A stretch of DNA of 64,000 bases from Cryptomeria japonica (taxonomy: Eukaryota; Streptophyta; Pinopsida; Cupressales; Cupressaceae), in the NCBI RefSeq assembly GCF_030272615.1, contig NC_081414.1:811245069-811309068 (forward strand). Direction: 5' to 3'. The translations under genes and the position numbers were made by a program. Below are positions 36,112 to 47,697 of this stretch, piece by piece. The first letter of the stretch is position 1. Every line of letters starts with the position of its first letter. The notes under the pieces are model-generated. The model did no database searches. It was not told the origin of the DNA and worked only from the letters and a program-made list of their open reading frames with translations.

Positions 36112-39100
36112 ATGTCTACTAACTATTTCAAGAAGGATAGTCTTAAACTTGATGGAACCAACTATGGCATATGGAAGATCAGGACGGAGACACATCTGAA
36201 TTGAATTGGAAAGGACATTTGGGAAGTTACAAAGAATGGCTATACTGCTCTTACTCTCAGTCAGCCTAATCCACCAACCTTAGGAAAAGATGAAGAAAAT
36301 GATTGCAAAGCAAGAGAAACACTTTTGAGCGCATTATCAGATCAGAAAATCATGGAATTATCAGATAGATTTACTACTAGAGCTAGTTGGGACCATTTGG
36401 AAACATTGAATGATGGAGATTCCACAATCAAAATTGCAAAACTTGAAAGCTTCCGAGTCAAGTATGAAAATCTAAAAATGGAAGAAGATGAAAGGATTTC
36501 TGCTTTTATGGAAAGAGTAAATGAATTTTTTTTGGGTATTAAATGTTGTGGAGGAACCTTAAGTGAAGATGAAATTGTTTCAAAATTTTTAAGAGGATTG
36601 CCACCGGAATACAAAATGAAAGTTACTGCTATAAATGAGTTAAGAACAATGCCTAATACATCAGTAACTAGGGACACATTGATTGGAAAACTTTTAGCTT
36701 TTAAAATTGAGGAATTTGGTCTTGTTGCTACTATAAAGACAGATTTATCTTTTAAGGCATCAACATCATTTGCACCATCATTTGACAAGTTTGATTGGAA
36801 AGCCTTTTTATGCAAGAGAACTTGAAGAAAGCGGGAGATAAAATGAAGAACTTGAAGCACTATTTGCAAGGAAAATGCCTAAAGGTCCAATTGGAAGTAA
36901 GTATGAAGATAAAGCACCCTTTAAATGTTTTAACTATAATAAGATTGGTCATATGGCTTCAAGATGCCCTGATATACATGCAAGATTGAGAGAAGAAGCT
37001 AGAAGAACATACAAGCCTAACCCTGAATATCAGAGATACAGATTTAAGAAGAATAAGGACAAATCTTGTTATCTTGCTGATGAAGGAGTCACTGGTGATT
37101 CTGATGAGGATCCGATAGACAATGGATGGGTCTTTGATGTTATATCAGAAGATCAACCTACACCTACTGTTCAACCGGTAGAGCGGGCCCTGGTAGCTAA
37201 AATTGAAGTTAAGGATGAATGGATCATTGATTCAGGATGTTCACATCATATGACTAGTGATAAAGGTAAATTCTTGACTTTTTAGGAATATAATGGAGGT
37301 CTAGTAAGATTTTAAGATGATAAAACTTGTTTGATCAAAGGAAAAGGTACTATATCTCTTGATGGTAAGCATAATACTAACAATGTCTACTATGTTGAAG
37401 GTTTAAAGCATAATCTTTTAAGTGCTAGTCAATTAGTTGAAAAAATATTTCAGTTACAATTCAAGAATGGGAAATGCAAAATTATGAACAAAATTGGTTT
37501 GGAAATTGCAACCGGTAATCATACTAGAGGTAATATCTTTTATTTGAATAACAATGAAAAGACATGCTTGATTGCACATATTGTTGAAAGTTGGCTATGG
37601 CATAAGAGACTCTGTCATGTAAATTTTGATTGCATTGTGAAAATCAATACTACTAAGGCAGTTAGAGATTTACCTAAGATTGTTAAACCTCACAATCTGG
37701 TATGTAAGGAATGTCAATTTGGAAAACAAGTTAGAGAATCTTTTAAAAGTATTCCAAAAAAATCCAATAATGCTCTTAACTTAATTCATACTGATTTATG
37801 TGGTCCAACTAGAACTAAAAGCTTACAAGGTGATAGATATTTCATGCTAATCATTGATGACTATTCTAGAATGTGTTGGGTTACTTTTCTCAGAGAAAAA
37901 TCAGAAGCACGTGAGAAATTCAAGCTATTCAAGGTGATGGTAGAAAATGAAACCGGTAAGAAAATCAAATGTCTAAGATCGGCTCAAGGAGGTGAATTCA
38001 CATCTAAGGAATTTAATACATTCTGTGAAGTAAATGGAATCAGAAGACAATTATCAGCACCCTGTACACCACAGCAGAATAGAGTTGTAGAAAGGAAAAA
38101 TAGAAGTATCTTGGATGCAGCTAGAAGTATGTTATCAGAAGCAAATCTACCACATGTATATTGGAGAGAAGCAGTAAGCACATTGTTCTACACATTCAAC
38201 AAAGTTCACATCAAAGGTGAAACTAGTAAGACCCCTCATGAACTATGGTTTGGTATTACTCCAACTCTTAAATATTTCAGAATATTTTGAAGTAAATGGT
38301 ATATTAGAAGAGATGAGTATATTGGAAAATTTGATCCTAGAAGTGATGAAGGTATATTTCTTCATTATTCTTCTAAGAGCAAAGCATATAGATGTTTTAA
38401 CAAGAGATTGCAGAAAATTGTTGAGAGTGCAAATGTGAAAATTGATGAACAGTTTAGAGGAACTTCAAGGTATATAGACTCTGAACCGGAAATAGAGATA
38501 CTAACAAATGAACCTACATTAAACACACTGGTACAGAATAAAGATCCAGTTACCCCGGTATCATCTGAAGATTCCACTGTAGCTAAGGAATAGCAGCAAA
38601 CAAAGACACCCCGGTATGTAAGATTGAACCACTCTGAAAATGAGATAATTGGGAACAAGTATCAAGGAGTTATGACAAGAGGAAGACTGGAAAATGAAGA
38701 GGTATATCTTATTTCTCAAATTGAACCAGCATCAATTAATGAAGCATGTGAAGATAAATACTAGATTAAAGCTATGTAAGAAGAATTAGAACAAATTGAA
38801 AAGAATAACACATGGACATTAGTTCCCCGGCCTAAAGACAAAAATGTAATTGGAACAAAATGGGTATTCAGAAACAAAATTAATGAAGATGGTAAGGTAA
38901 TTAGAAATAAAGAAAGACTAGTGTGTAAGGGATATTCATAGAAAGAAGGAATTGATTACAATGAAACCTTTGCACTGGTAGCTAGAATTGAGGCAGTCAT
39001 ATTATTCTTAGCTTTTGCAGCACACAAGAACTACAAAGTATATCAAATGGATATTAAATGTGCATTTCTAAATGGAGATCTTGAAGAAGAAGTTTACATT

Positions 39101-40258
39101 GAGCAACCTGATGGATTTTCTTTGATAGATAACAAAGATATGGCTTGCAGGTTAAGGAAAGCTTTGTATGGGTTGAAGCAAGCTCCAAGAGCTTGGTATG
39201 CTAGATTGGATAAATATCTTTTGAAGATTGGTTTTTCTAAAGGTATTGCTGACAACAACTTATACTATAAAGTGACTAATGATGACATCTTGGTTATAGA
39301 AGTTTTTATTGATGATATAATCTTTGGAGGAGAAGATGGATTATCTAAAGACTTTTCTATTGAAATGCAACAAGAATTTGAAATGTCAATGATTGGAGAA
39401 ATAAAATTCTTTTTAGGATTGCAGATTTCACAGATTGATAAAAGGTATATTCTTGAGTCAATCTAAATACTTGAAGGAGTTACTAAAGAAATTTGGGATG
39501 GAAAACTCTAAACCGGTAAGCACACCTATGACTACAAATGACAAATTATCACTAAGGGATGAACCTACACTTTTTAATCTGACTAGGTACAAATCTATGA
39601 TAGGAGGTCTACTATATTTGACACAAACAAGACTTGATATTATGAATGTAGTATGTATTGTTTCAAGATTTTAGAGTAATCCTAAAGAAAATCATGAATC
39701 GGCAGTAAAAATGATTTTCCAGTACTTACAAGGCACTACAAATCTTGTCCTATGGTATCCTAGAGATGAAAACTTTGAATTATGTGCATACATAGATGCA
39801 AATTGGGTAGGAGATGTAGATGACAGAAAAAGCACCATTGGTAGAGCATTTTTCTTGGAAGCAAATTAATTTCTTGGTTGAGTAAGAAACAAAGTTGCAC
39901 ATCTTTATCAGTGGTAGAATCAAAATATGTTGCAGAAGCAACTAACTATACACAGGTATTATGGCTTAAAAAAATGTTGAAGGACATAAAGGTAAAATGC
40001 AAAGAACATATAACTATCTATTGTGATAACATAGCAGCAATTGATATATCTAAGAATCTGGTACTACATTCTAAAACTAAACATGTTTCTATCAAACTAA
40101 ATTTTCTAAAAGAGAATGTTGAAGCAAAAGAAGTAAAACTAGTTTATGTGAATACTAAAGAGCAGATTGCATATATTTTCACTAAGCCTTTGCCTAAGGA
40201 GACTTTTGAATATCTTAGAGATCAGCTTGGGGTCATACCGTCACTGGTAGAGACTTAA
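36112..40258 (+). pseudogene. Copia gag-pol polyprotein, frameshifted
   Basis: Starts ATGTCTACTAACTATTTC (MSTNYFKKDSLKLDGTNY, the usual Copia gag start). A TGA at 36202 sits where WIG-type Trp is expected. Gag (UBN2) runs to about 36810, then frameshifts. The zinc knuckle CFNYNKIGHMASRC has its second Cys changed to Tyr. Protease: WIIDSGCSHHMT (about 37220). GAG-pre-integrase: LWHKRLCHVNF. Integrase: CKECQFGKQ, HTDLCGPT, LIIDDYSRMCWV, and SAQGGEFTSKEF, where the second catalytic Asp of the DDE triad is Ala. RT: MDIKCAFLNGDLEEEVYIEQ, LYGLKQAPRAWY, FIDDIIFG. RNase H: ESKYVAEA, YCDNIAAI, KHVSIKLNFLKE, IFTKPLPKETF. More frameshifts lie near 39440 and 39860, and stops at 37283, 38288, 38591 and elsewhere. 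Confidence 0.93.
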
Positions 40259-40602
40259 ACAGTTGATGTTTTTCATCAACCAACAAAACTAACAGAGAAA
40301 TCTTTTACTCCGGTTTTGATGATGAGAACTACTTCTCAAGGGGAGTAGTTGGTATACTGAATAAGTTGGTATTTTGTATTTGAACTTGGTTTTTGTATTG
40401 CTTTGGCATTTGATGTCAAAGGGGGAGAGATTGATATGGAAAAGCACATGTTACTCCTAGAGGGAGAGATTATTATTTTGGGAGAGATTGATTACTCTTT
40501 GTACCTAAATTTTGATTTTTGGTTATTTTGGAGATCGTTGGTATTTTGCATTTATGTTTTGGCACTTTGATGGTTTTTCCATCTTGTGTTACTATCAATG
40601 CC

Positions 40603-40614
40603 AAAGGGGGAGAT
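40603..40614 (+). other. Polypurine tract of the Copia element
   Basis: AAAGGGGGAGAT directly precedes the 3' LTR start TGTTGG at 40615. This is the normal plus-strand priming site. Confidence 0.85.
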
Positions 40615-41439
40615 TGTTGGTATTGTGGATATGGTTTTGTCATTTATGTCAACACCTATTAACACTTACCAACTCTCGCGCTTGGAGAATTGGCAATGTC
40701 CACCGACAAGTAAGCGACTTATGCACAATCACTGGTATTTGGTACACTGGCAGGATATATTGTTCATCGGCACTTGGAATGACATGGAAAACACTTGGTT
40801 ATGTTGAAGACATCATTTGGACACTTTGTCTTGGAGAATTTTCATTGGTATATTCGTGTTTGCATATTTGTTGTTAACGGCAAATAGGTCCAGGATAAGC
40901 ACCGACAAGCTTATCTATTCTAGATCAACATGGCACGCTATGGAGATGATTTTGTTGTTATTGTAAATATATTGAGCGGACATCATGCATCAGATATTGT
41001 TTTATTTGTAATTGATTTTATTGTAATATCTTTTAGAGCCAACCTACTAAAATTGGTCTTAGGTTATGGTATAAATGTAAGATCTTATTAGTAAGATCAA
41101 TATGTGATGTGAGAAGGATTATAATTTGGTATATGTGAAAATAAGCAGAGCTATACATGCAGACATAATTTAAAGGTTGAAGGAAGGTTTTTGTGAAGGC
41201 AATCAGAACTGAACCGATATTGAATCCAGCATATGAAGATGCTATTTTGAGAAGTACATCATTATTGGATTTAACCATCCAATTGTAGTCAGTGTGACTC
41301 CTATTTGTGTTTGAGCAATGAGCTCTAGGCACTTGGCCTTTCTGCATGTGCAAACCCCCTATTGTATACACATACTATCTGTAGTAGTACCATCTAATTG
41401 TGGGTAAGGTTTCCCACCATTGTTTTTCCCCTTACAAGG
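40615..41439 (+). repeat. Copia 3' LTR, left part
   Basis: Matches 35035-35861 of the 5' LTR and stops at CTTACAAGG, where the gypsy element inserted. The 5' LTR reads CTTACAGGGTTTCC at this point. The LTR resumes at 59862. Confidence 0.92.
41435..41439. repeat. Target-site duplication CAAGG, left copy
   Basis: CAAGG before the giant 5' LTR equals CAAGG at 59857-59861 after the 3' LTR. Removing the insertion restores the Copia LTR (CTTACAAGG then TTTTGACATACAAATATT). Confidence 0.92.
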
Positions 41440-43672
41440 TGTTGATCCTAATTGTAAATTTGACACCTATAATTCTTCTTCGTTTCCATGTAATAATGGG
41501 TTGTTTTAGTGTGAATGGTTCGTCAAATATTTGGATATATTCATAAATAAAAAGGGACTATATGTGAATTCCCAAAGTTTGCCCAAGCTTTAAAAGTTTT
41601 AATTGTACTTCACATCATGATGGTGAAGGGTCGCAAATCATGTTTTTGAGAAAATCGAGAAACTCTTTGTATTTGTATTTGTAATCCTATGAACATTTTC
41701 AAAGTAAAGGATATGATTCAAAATAACATGCTGACTTCTAAACTCCAAGTTAAATGATCCCTCGAATCGCCAATAAATGAATGATAATATTGTATTGTCT
41801 AGGATTGTTATTGGCATTTTCGAAGAGTTTAAAGTAAACAATGATCATCAACAGTCTAAGCTGGCGGTTGACCAAGTGTTAGTGGCAACATGGTAAAATG
41901 GTTAAAGGGACCAATGAACACCAACTTTGAGTTGCGAATGAGAAATTATCATGAAGTTGGTAAAAATCATCAAGTTACCAATACGTTCTTACGCACAATA
42001 TGAGAAAACTCAAAGTTATGCATCGGTTCAATGCTTCTGGTGAGTTAGCCAACATAAGCAAGATGCCGATACACTGCAAATTCTTAGTTTTCAGTGGCGA
42101 TATCAAAGTGTTTTGAAAGATATCGCCTTCTCCTTGAACGTCCACCTGGCGGATTGAATACACCACGTAGCTTGTGAAGGATAGCAAAATCGGTTTTATA
42201 ACAACCTTCACCGTTTGTTTTGCATGCTGATAAATATGCCCACTATCGTGCTCTCTAGACTCCACTCGCAAGTTGAAGACCACTTGCAGATGTTGAATAA
42301 GAAATGTTTAAATGCCTGATAGTTGGATGGCTCCTTTCATGCGGGTGTAGAGGTATTCATTTCCAAGTGAATGGAATTGCAAACATAGCGCTAGGCTTTG
42401 CAAACATGGAATAGGTTGTAAACATCCACCAAACCATCGATGGGAGGAGGATGTATATTAGATATCACAGTTACAAATGCTCTAGTGGACCTGCATGCTA
42501 TCGTGCCCCTTAACGCTACTCACACTTGCAAATTTTAAAGATGAAATATTGCATCTCAAGGTGTTTTCTGCAGGTTATCGATGATATGCAAGAACTTCAC
42601 AGCAAGGAATAGAGTCATCAGATGTTCCAAGGTTTCCTAGAAAGGATACTATCTCATGGATAGCTGAGAATAGCACTATGCCACCTTCCTTAGCATCCTC
42701 ACTCCTGCATGAAGATATGAAAGCTTTATGACAGTGCGTTAAGAGGCTTAGACAGAAAAAAAAACAAGACACAATGGTTTAGTCCAATACAATGAGAAAC
42801 AAAGTAAATACAGTGCCAAAGATTTCAAATAGAAGCCAACCATAGACCTGTCAAAACAGTGAGTAGCATATCTACAACAGATATCACCCTTAGGTCAGTG
42901 AACATAGGTATGAAGTTTTGAATGATGAATAAAGGTAAACCGTAGTCATAAAGAATGGTGCTAACAAATCTAAAGATCTGAGACAGTGCATACATTACAT
43001 CTCAAGTAGTGTAGTCCAAGCTATTGGACAATTGATTCACAATACTAAAGACATTGACAACATGAATGGTTGATAGAAATCATCAATGAGCAGAGAATCT
43101 ATCAGGCATGGTCACAGCTATCACAACAACCCCAATAGATCTAATGCACAGTTCAATAAACAGTGAGAAGATAATGGTCCGAGTCTTTGTCATAATCAGC
43201 CCCAAAACACCGAAGGAAAAGTCATTTTTCCATTCAAAGAAGTGACAGAGAGGTCAATCACAAACCTCAGTTTCAAGAAGTTAACATTGTGTCATTGATT
43301 GTCAAGATAATCATGAGCAGATTACAACTAAGAATCATTATGATGATCACTTAAAGGCCAATAAAGTAATATCAAATTCTATGAGCAGCCATTCAAGGAG
43401 GAACAAATGGATCATCCATGATAAAGACAGTGGGTAGATCTTACTTATGGGCGAGACATAGTCACTTAATCAAGTCAGTCACAAATCTTCAAAGTCTCAA
43501 AGTTTCAGTAACATTGACATAGAGGACTTCAATACAAAGGGTCTGCAAAAATACCATCATGAAGTACAAGGCTCAGGAGTACGAGTACACTCCGATGATC
43601 ACCACCATGATTCCAGAGGTTCATGATACCAAGATTGGGCACATAAATTTGTAGGAGATCAAAAGGTTCTTC

Positions 43673-46600
43673 ATGGAAGGTGACAGATCAAAATTGTCTT
43701 GTAGAGTGGCAGGAAGTGGCTTGATTGAAGCAGCATGTTTTCCCATATCAATTCAATGTGCAGATTTGGTACTAGAATGCTCAAAAAGATATAATCCTGA
43801 TGCAAGAGAGATAAGAGCTGTAGACGAATCCTTAATGGCCAAACTAGATGGAATTTTAATAGCTATTATTCTTCGTTTGCCATTTAAGGAAAAGTTCACT
43901 CACATTGATAAGCAAAAAGCTTATAAATACTTCAACGACAATAGAAGCAAATGCCTCAACAATCTAGCTAAAGAATGGATGGTTGCACGATGGGGAGGAC
44001 AGTCTCAGCTTCCAAAAACACTCCATCGTTCTCTTTTCATCAAAGAGATTTGTTACTTGATTTTGTTACTCCATAGAGTGACAGGAAGTCCTGACTCCAC
44101 TGATTTTGAAATGTGGATGTATCTCTTCATAACAATCATCTCTGCTGGTAAGCAATTCATTGACTGGGGCCATCTCATTAGCAACTGCATACATGACCAG
44201 TTAGTGCACTTCAAAACAAGTCAATGTTTCCATATGATCTCTTACTTGATATATGCTATTGCTAATCTGAGGTCATGGCCAGGGTTGAGTACTAATGGTG
44301 TCCTGGATCAAGAAACTCAAGTTTACAATTATTACAAGCAATTGCAACTTAAGGAAAGCTTTGTGTATTTCAGGCGGGTGAATGATGCTTTCACAATGTG
44401 GGTAGTAAGGTTATTACAAGGAGACATTGCCACCAGAATATCAAAGGAAGCCGCTGAATTGATAAAGAAACATGGAAGTTTCTTCATCCAGTTTTTGAGA
44501 TTTACCTATCTTCAAGTAGGAGGATTTGAAGGTTATCCACACAAGCTACCCAGATATGTTGACGATAAGCTCATTTTAGTTGAGCTTTGTCGGCAATTGG
44601 TTTAAGTTCAAAAGAAATGCAGAGATAGAAAGAATAAAGGGGTAGCCTTTCCCATTTGTCTCGGGCACTATAGATGTGAGTCAAGTTCAAGAGCAGATGA
44701 GATAGAAAAAGCTTTATCCAAGGTCAACTTGTATCCATATCAGTTTGATAGTAAGGATTATGTCAATAGCAGCTTAAAGTTAGGCCCTGGCTATTTTCAT
44801 TTTCCTAATCTCGAAGACTTTTGGGAGGATTGCAAAGACGAGTTCAAGGTTAGAAAAAGAGATTGGACCAAGTTAACTTTGAAGCAAATGAAAGATTTCA
44901 AGATGGATTGGACCATAGAAGGCATTGAAGATGATGGATCTGATTTGATTGATCCTATCTATTTTGAGCAAGTCCAGTCCCAGCCACTTCCCAATTTGAA
45001 TTGGGCAGATCTGGAAATGAGAGATGTCAAAGAAAGAACAAGTTTTGTAATCAAGAATTTTGAAGCTTGGATTAAGAAGAAGATTACTCAAATGACTGCT
45101 ACCAGACCAACAAAGGAAACTCCAAGAAAGAAAGGAAGTCAACTTGAGAGCTCTACGTCGCTGCATTCTTCCCATACTCCAGCTAGGGATACTCCTTCTT
45201 ACCAGAATACTCAAGGAAGTGATGGAGATGAAGACCCTCCAAGGAGGAACAATCTTCAAAACACATGTGGTGATGAACCCCGACAAAAGAAGAAGAAATC
45301 CAGAACAAAAGACATAGAAGAAAATTCTATTGCAAGTCAAGTAAAGGATCAAGTTCTAGTGGAAATTCTAGATGACACAAGATTTGATGATGGAATGCAT
45401 TCCATATCTCCCTCAGTTCCTATTCAATCCCTACGACAAGAAGCACAACAAAATACTCTAGTCATGGATTCAACATTTCCAAGCAATCCAAGCGATCAAT
45501 TTGAAGAAATCAGAGAGGTGACTACAACACTGGTAGCAAGACAGGAAAACATCCAAGAGTCCACAGAAAATTCTTCATTCCCATGGTTAGAACAAAGTCT
45601 ATTGAAGAAGGGGAGGGTAGAAAAGATAGTGGTACCTAAATTTAGTAGCATATCTAATCTTTTTGAAAGAGCTGAAAAACCGAAGAAACTCAAAGTATCC
45701 TCAAGAAAAAAGACTGATCCAAATTCAAGGAATATGTGCTTAGAGATTGCTCAACCCATATCTGAGAAGGATACAAATGAGGCCACCTCTGCAGACTTTG
45801 TTATGACAAAGATTGATATGGGACCTTCTTCTCATGAGTCTGATATTCAGAACTTTAATGTGATGGCAGCCAGAATGGTGGAGAGAAGTGAAAAGGATAA
45901 GCAATCCAAGGATCAATTCAAACAACAAGTGCACACTTTGTCTTCTTACCTGAGATCTGTAGCTGATACCTCCACTATGCCACTAAGTGTAGATCACCAG
46001 CCAATTATGTTTACACCAGAAGGAGTAGTTGAAAAGAATGTTATGGATAATCTTCAAAAGTACCAAGCCTATGGAAAGGTAACTGAAGGATGGGTAGAAA
46101 AGGTCAAAACTCTCGCATGTGAATTCCTAGTCCAAGCAAAATCTATCCATGATGAGGCCTTAATAAAGAAAAATACTATTGAGAAGGACTTGAGGAATGT
46201 CAAGAAAGAGGAGGCAGCTTGGAAAGAAATTGTGAATGATTTTAAACAAATGATAGAAATTGGAATGGACACCCTTGCAACCGAGAAAATCTTGCCTAGT
46301 AATGAAAAAGATTATCCAGAGATATGGATAGAAAGAATTAACTGGAAACTAGTGATCATAGATCAAGTTTCATCAAAGTTAGAAAAGCTCATGCTTTCAT
46401 GTGATCAAGTGTGTACCAAACTCCAAGGACAACTCACTACTCTTCTCCCAGATGTGACATTTATGGAAGATTTGCAGGTGTTACAGAATAGCTTCCAGAA
46501 CATTGTAGATCAGCAGCTTTTTAACAAGACAAACTTCAGTGAAAATACCATCGAAAGGTTGATTGATATTTACTATTCCTTGAGAACTTCTATGCCTCAG

Positions 46601-46810
46601 ACACTCAGCATGGTGACAGAACTAAGTGGCATTCATAGAAACTTGAAGACATGGAAAATGAGGATAGCTAACAGCCTAATTCCCAAAGGAAAATCCATCA
46701 CTTTAGCCATTCGACTTTTCAGAATCTTCAGAGACAAAGGACCTGGACAACCTAATGTGCCTACAGAAGCAACAGACTCATCAGCAATGCAAGGAGTTAG
46801 CTTAGAATAA
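43673..46810 (+). pseudogene. U3-encoded long ORF in the 5' giant LTR (one stop at 44603)
   Basis: Frame of 1046 codons (counting the stops) broken only by TAA at 44603-44605; the 3' LTR has TCA there. N-terminal part: a helical domain with DGILIAIILRLPFKEKF, then LHRSLFIKEICYLILLLHRV, FIDWGHLISNCIHDQL and CFHMISYLIYAIANL. This loosely recalls the 'putative plant transposon protein' domain (from memory). Middle: LGPGYFHFPNLEDFWED, then a Ser/Thr- and Lys-rich low-complexity stretch (about residues 480-700). C-terminal third: long helices with heptad-like spacing, probably coiled coil. No signal peptide, obvious envelope cleavage site or catalytic motif is seen. An upstream in-frame extension from ATG 43559 is cut by TAG at 43652, shared by both LTRs. 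Function unknown; an env-position or regulatory protein is speculation. Confidence 0.75.
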
Positions 46811-46966
46811 GTCCAGAGTTGCATTTTGTATAGTCTTCATTTTTGTTGTGTTACTCGCATCATGTTTTTGTCCTTCTTTGTAAATAACTCTCATGATCGA
46901 GTTTCCTTTCTCTCATCTCTATTTCTATATTGTAATAAAGGATAATCTTGGCTCTTTTCATATGAG

Positions 46967-47105
46967 GTAGTTATCCTAAGTTCTCATTTTAGGTAGTTAT
47001 TCTAAGTAGTTATTTCTCCCAAAGTTGAGGAAGTTATTTCAAGTAGTTGAGGAAGTTATAAAGTAGTTATAAAGGTGGTTAGGGTAGTTACCTCAGGTGG
47101 TTACC
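46967..47105 (+). promoter_or_regulatory. Repeated GTAGTTAT/GAAGTTAT motif array upstream of the TATA box
   Basis: About ten units of (G)TAGTTAT, AGTTGAGGAAGTTAT and GGTTACC lie within 140 bases and end 9 bases before the TATA box. TAACTAC-type sequences are typical plant MYB sites, but the binding factor is not known. The array is conserved in the 3' LTR (59214-59352). Confidence 0.5.
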
Positions 47106-47113
47106 ACTTCACC

Positions 47114-47121
47114 TATATATA
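47114..47121 (+). promoter_or_regulatory. TATA box of the 5' giant LTR
   Basis: TATATATA in CACCTATATATACCTCATT. Start of R is expected about 30 bases downstream (near 47145). It is conserved at 59361-59368. It places the long ORF wholly in U3. Confidence 0.6.
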
Positions 47122-47615
47122 CCTCATTATTATTCAATGTAAAGGGGATTGCACTTTTTCACAAGCTTTGTATGAGAGACTTGGATAGTATTATTCGAGA
47201 AATTAAGCAAGAGAGATCAATTTGGATGTGTGTTCAACTTATTCTCATGGGTTATTATCAATGTTCTTATGTTTAATTGATGATTGCCTAATGCTTTCCC
47301 TTTAACATTGAATGTGAAGAAGATTATTTCAAGTTGTGGTATCTCAAACTTGATTATATGGAATTTATTTTAAACTAGATTCATACCTTGTATGGCATTC
47401 AATCTTTCTTTATTGTTCATTCTTTAAATTTTCAAAAAATCCAAATACCCCCATTATATGAGGGAGCTGCCCCTCTCAAACGCATAGAAGAATTACCATT
47501 CTTTTGTTTTTGTGATTCTTCAACTGTTGTGAACGCTTTGTTGCTAATTACAGGGCAAAACAGAGTTTTCCAAGAAAGTTTCTTAAAGCAACAAATCTGT
47601 TTACCAACAGACTTT

Positions 47616-47633
47616 TGGTAACTTTGCTGGGGA
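47616..47633 (+). other. Primer-binding site, degenerate tRNA-Asp type
   Basis: TGGTAACTTTGCTGGGGA begins six bases after the LTR end. It matches 13 of 18 bases of TGGCGCCGTTGCCGGGGA, the site typical of Athila/Tat elements. The changes are partly C-to-T, consistent with decay of methylated DNA. Confidence 0.65.
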
Positions 47634-47697
47634 AACGAAATCGAAACAAGAAGACAGTCGCTTTGATATTGTTTTTACTTGCCTGTCATGAAACAAG

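Larger units (their letters stand above)
41440..47609 (+). repeat. Giant 5' LTR (6170 bp)
   Basis: Starts TGTTGATCCTAATTG and ends TTTACCAACA. Layout: about 2.1 kb without ORFs, a long ORF (43673-46810), a repeat-rich proximal promoter (46967-47105), a TATA box (47114-47121), and about 490 bases of R-U5. In the first 210 bases it differs from the 3' LTR at 5 positions. It retains a 435-base coding segment that is deleted in the 3' copy. Confidence 0.95.

Noticed and set aside
36342-36869. 175-residue minus-strand ORF
   Set aside because: Antisense shadow of the Copia gag.
44873-45352. 159-residue minus-strand ORF inside the giant LTR, repeated at 57120-57599
   Set aside because: Antisense shadow of the Lys/Ser-rich part of the U3 ORF; no domain.
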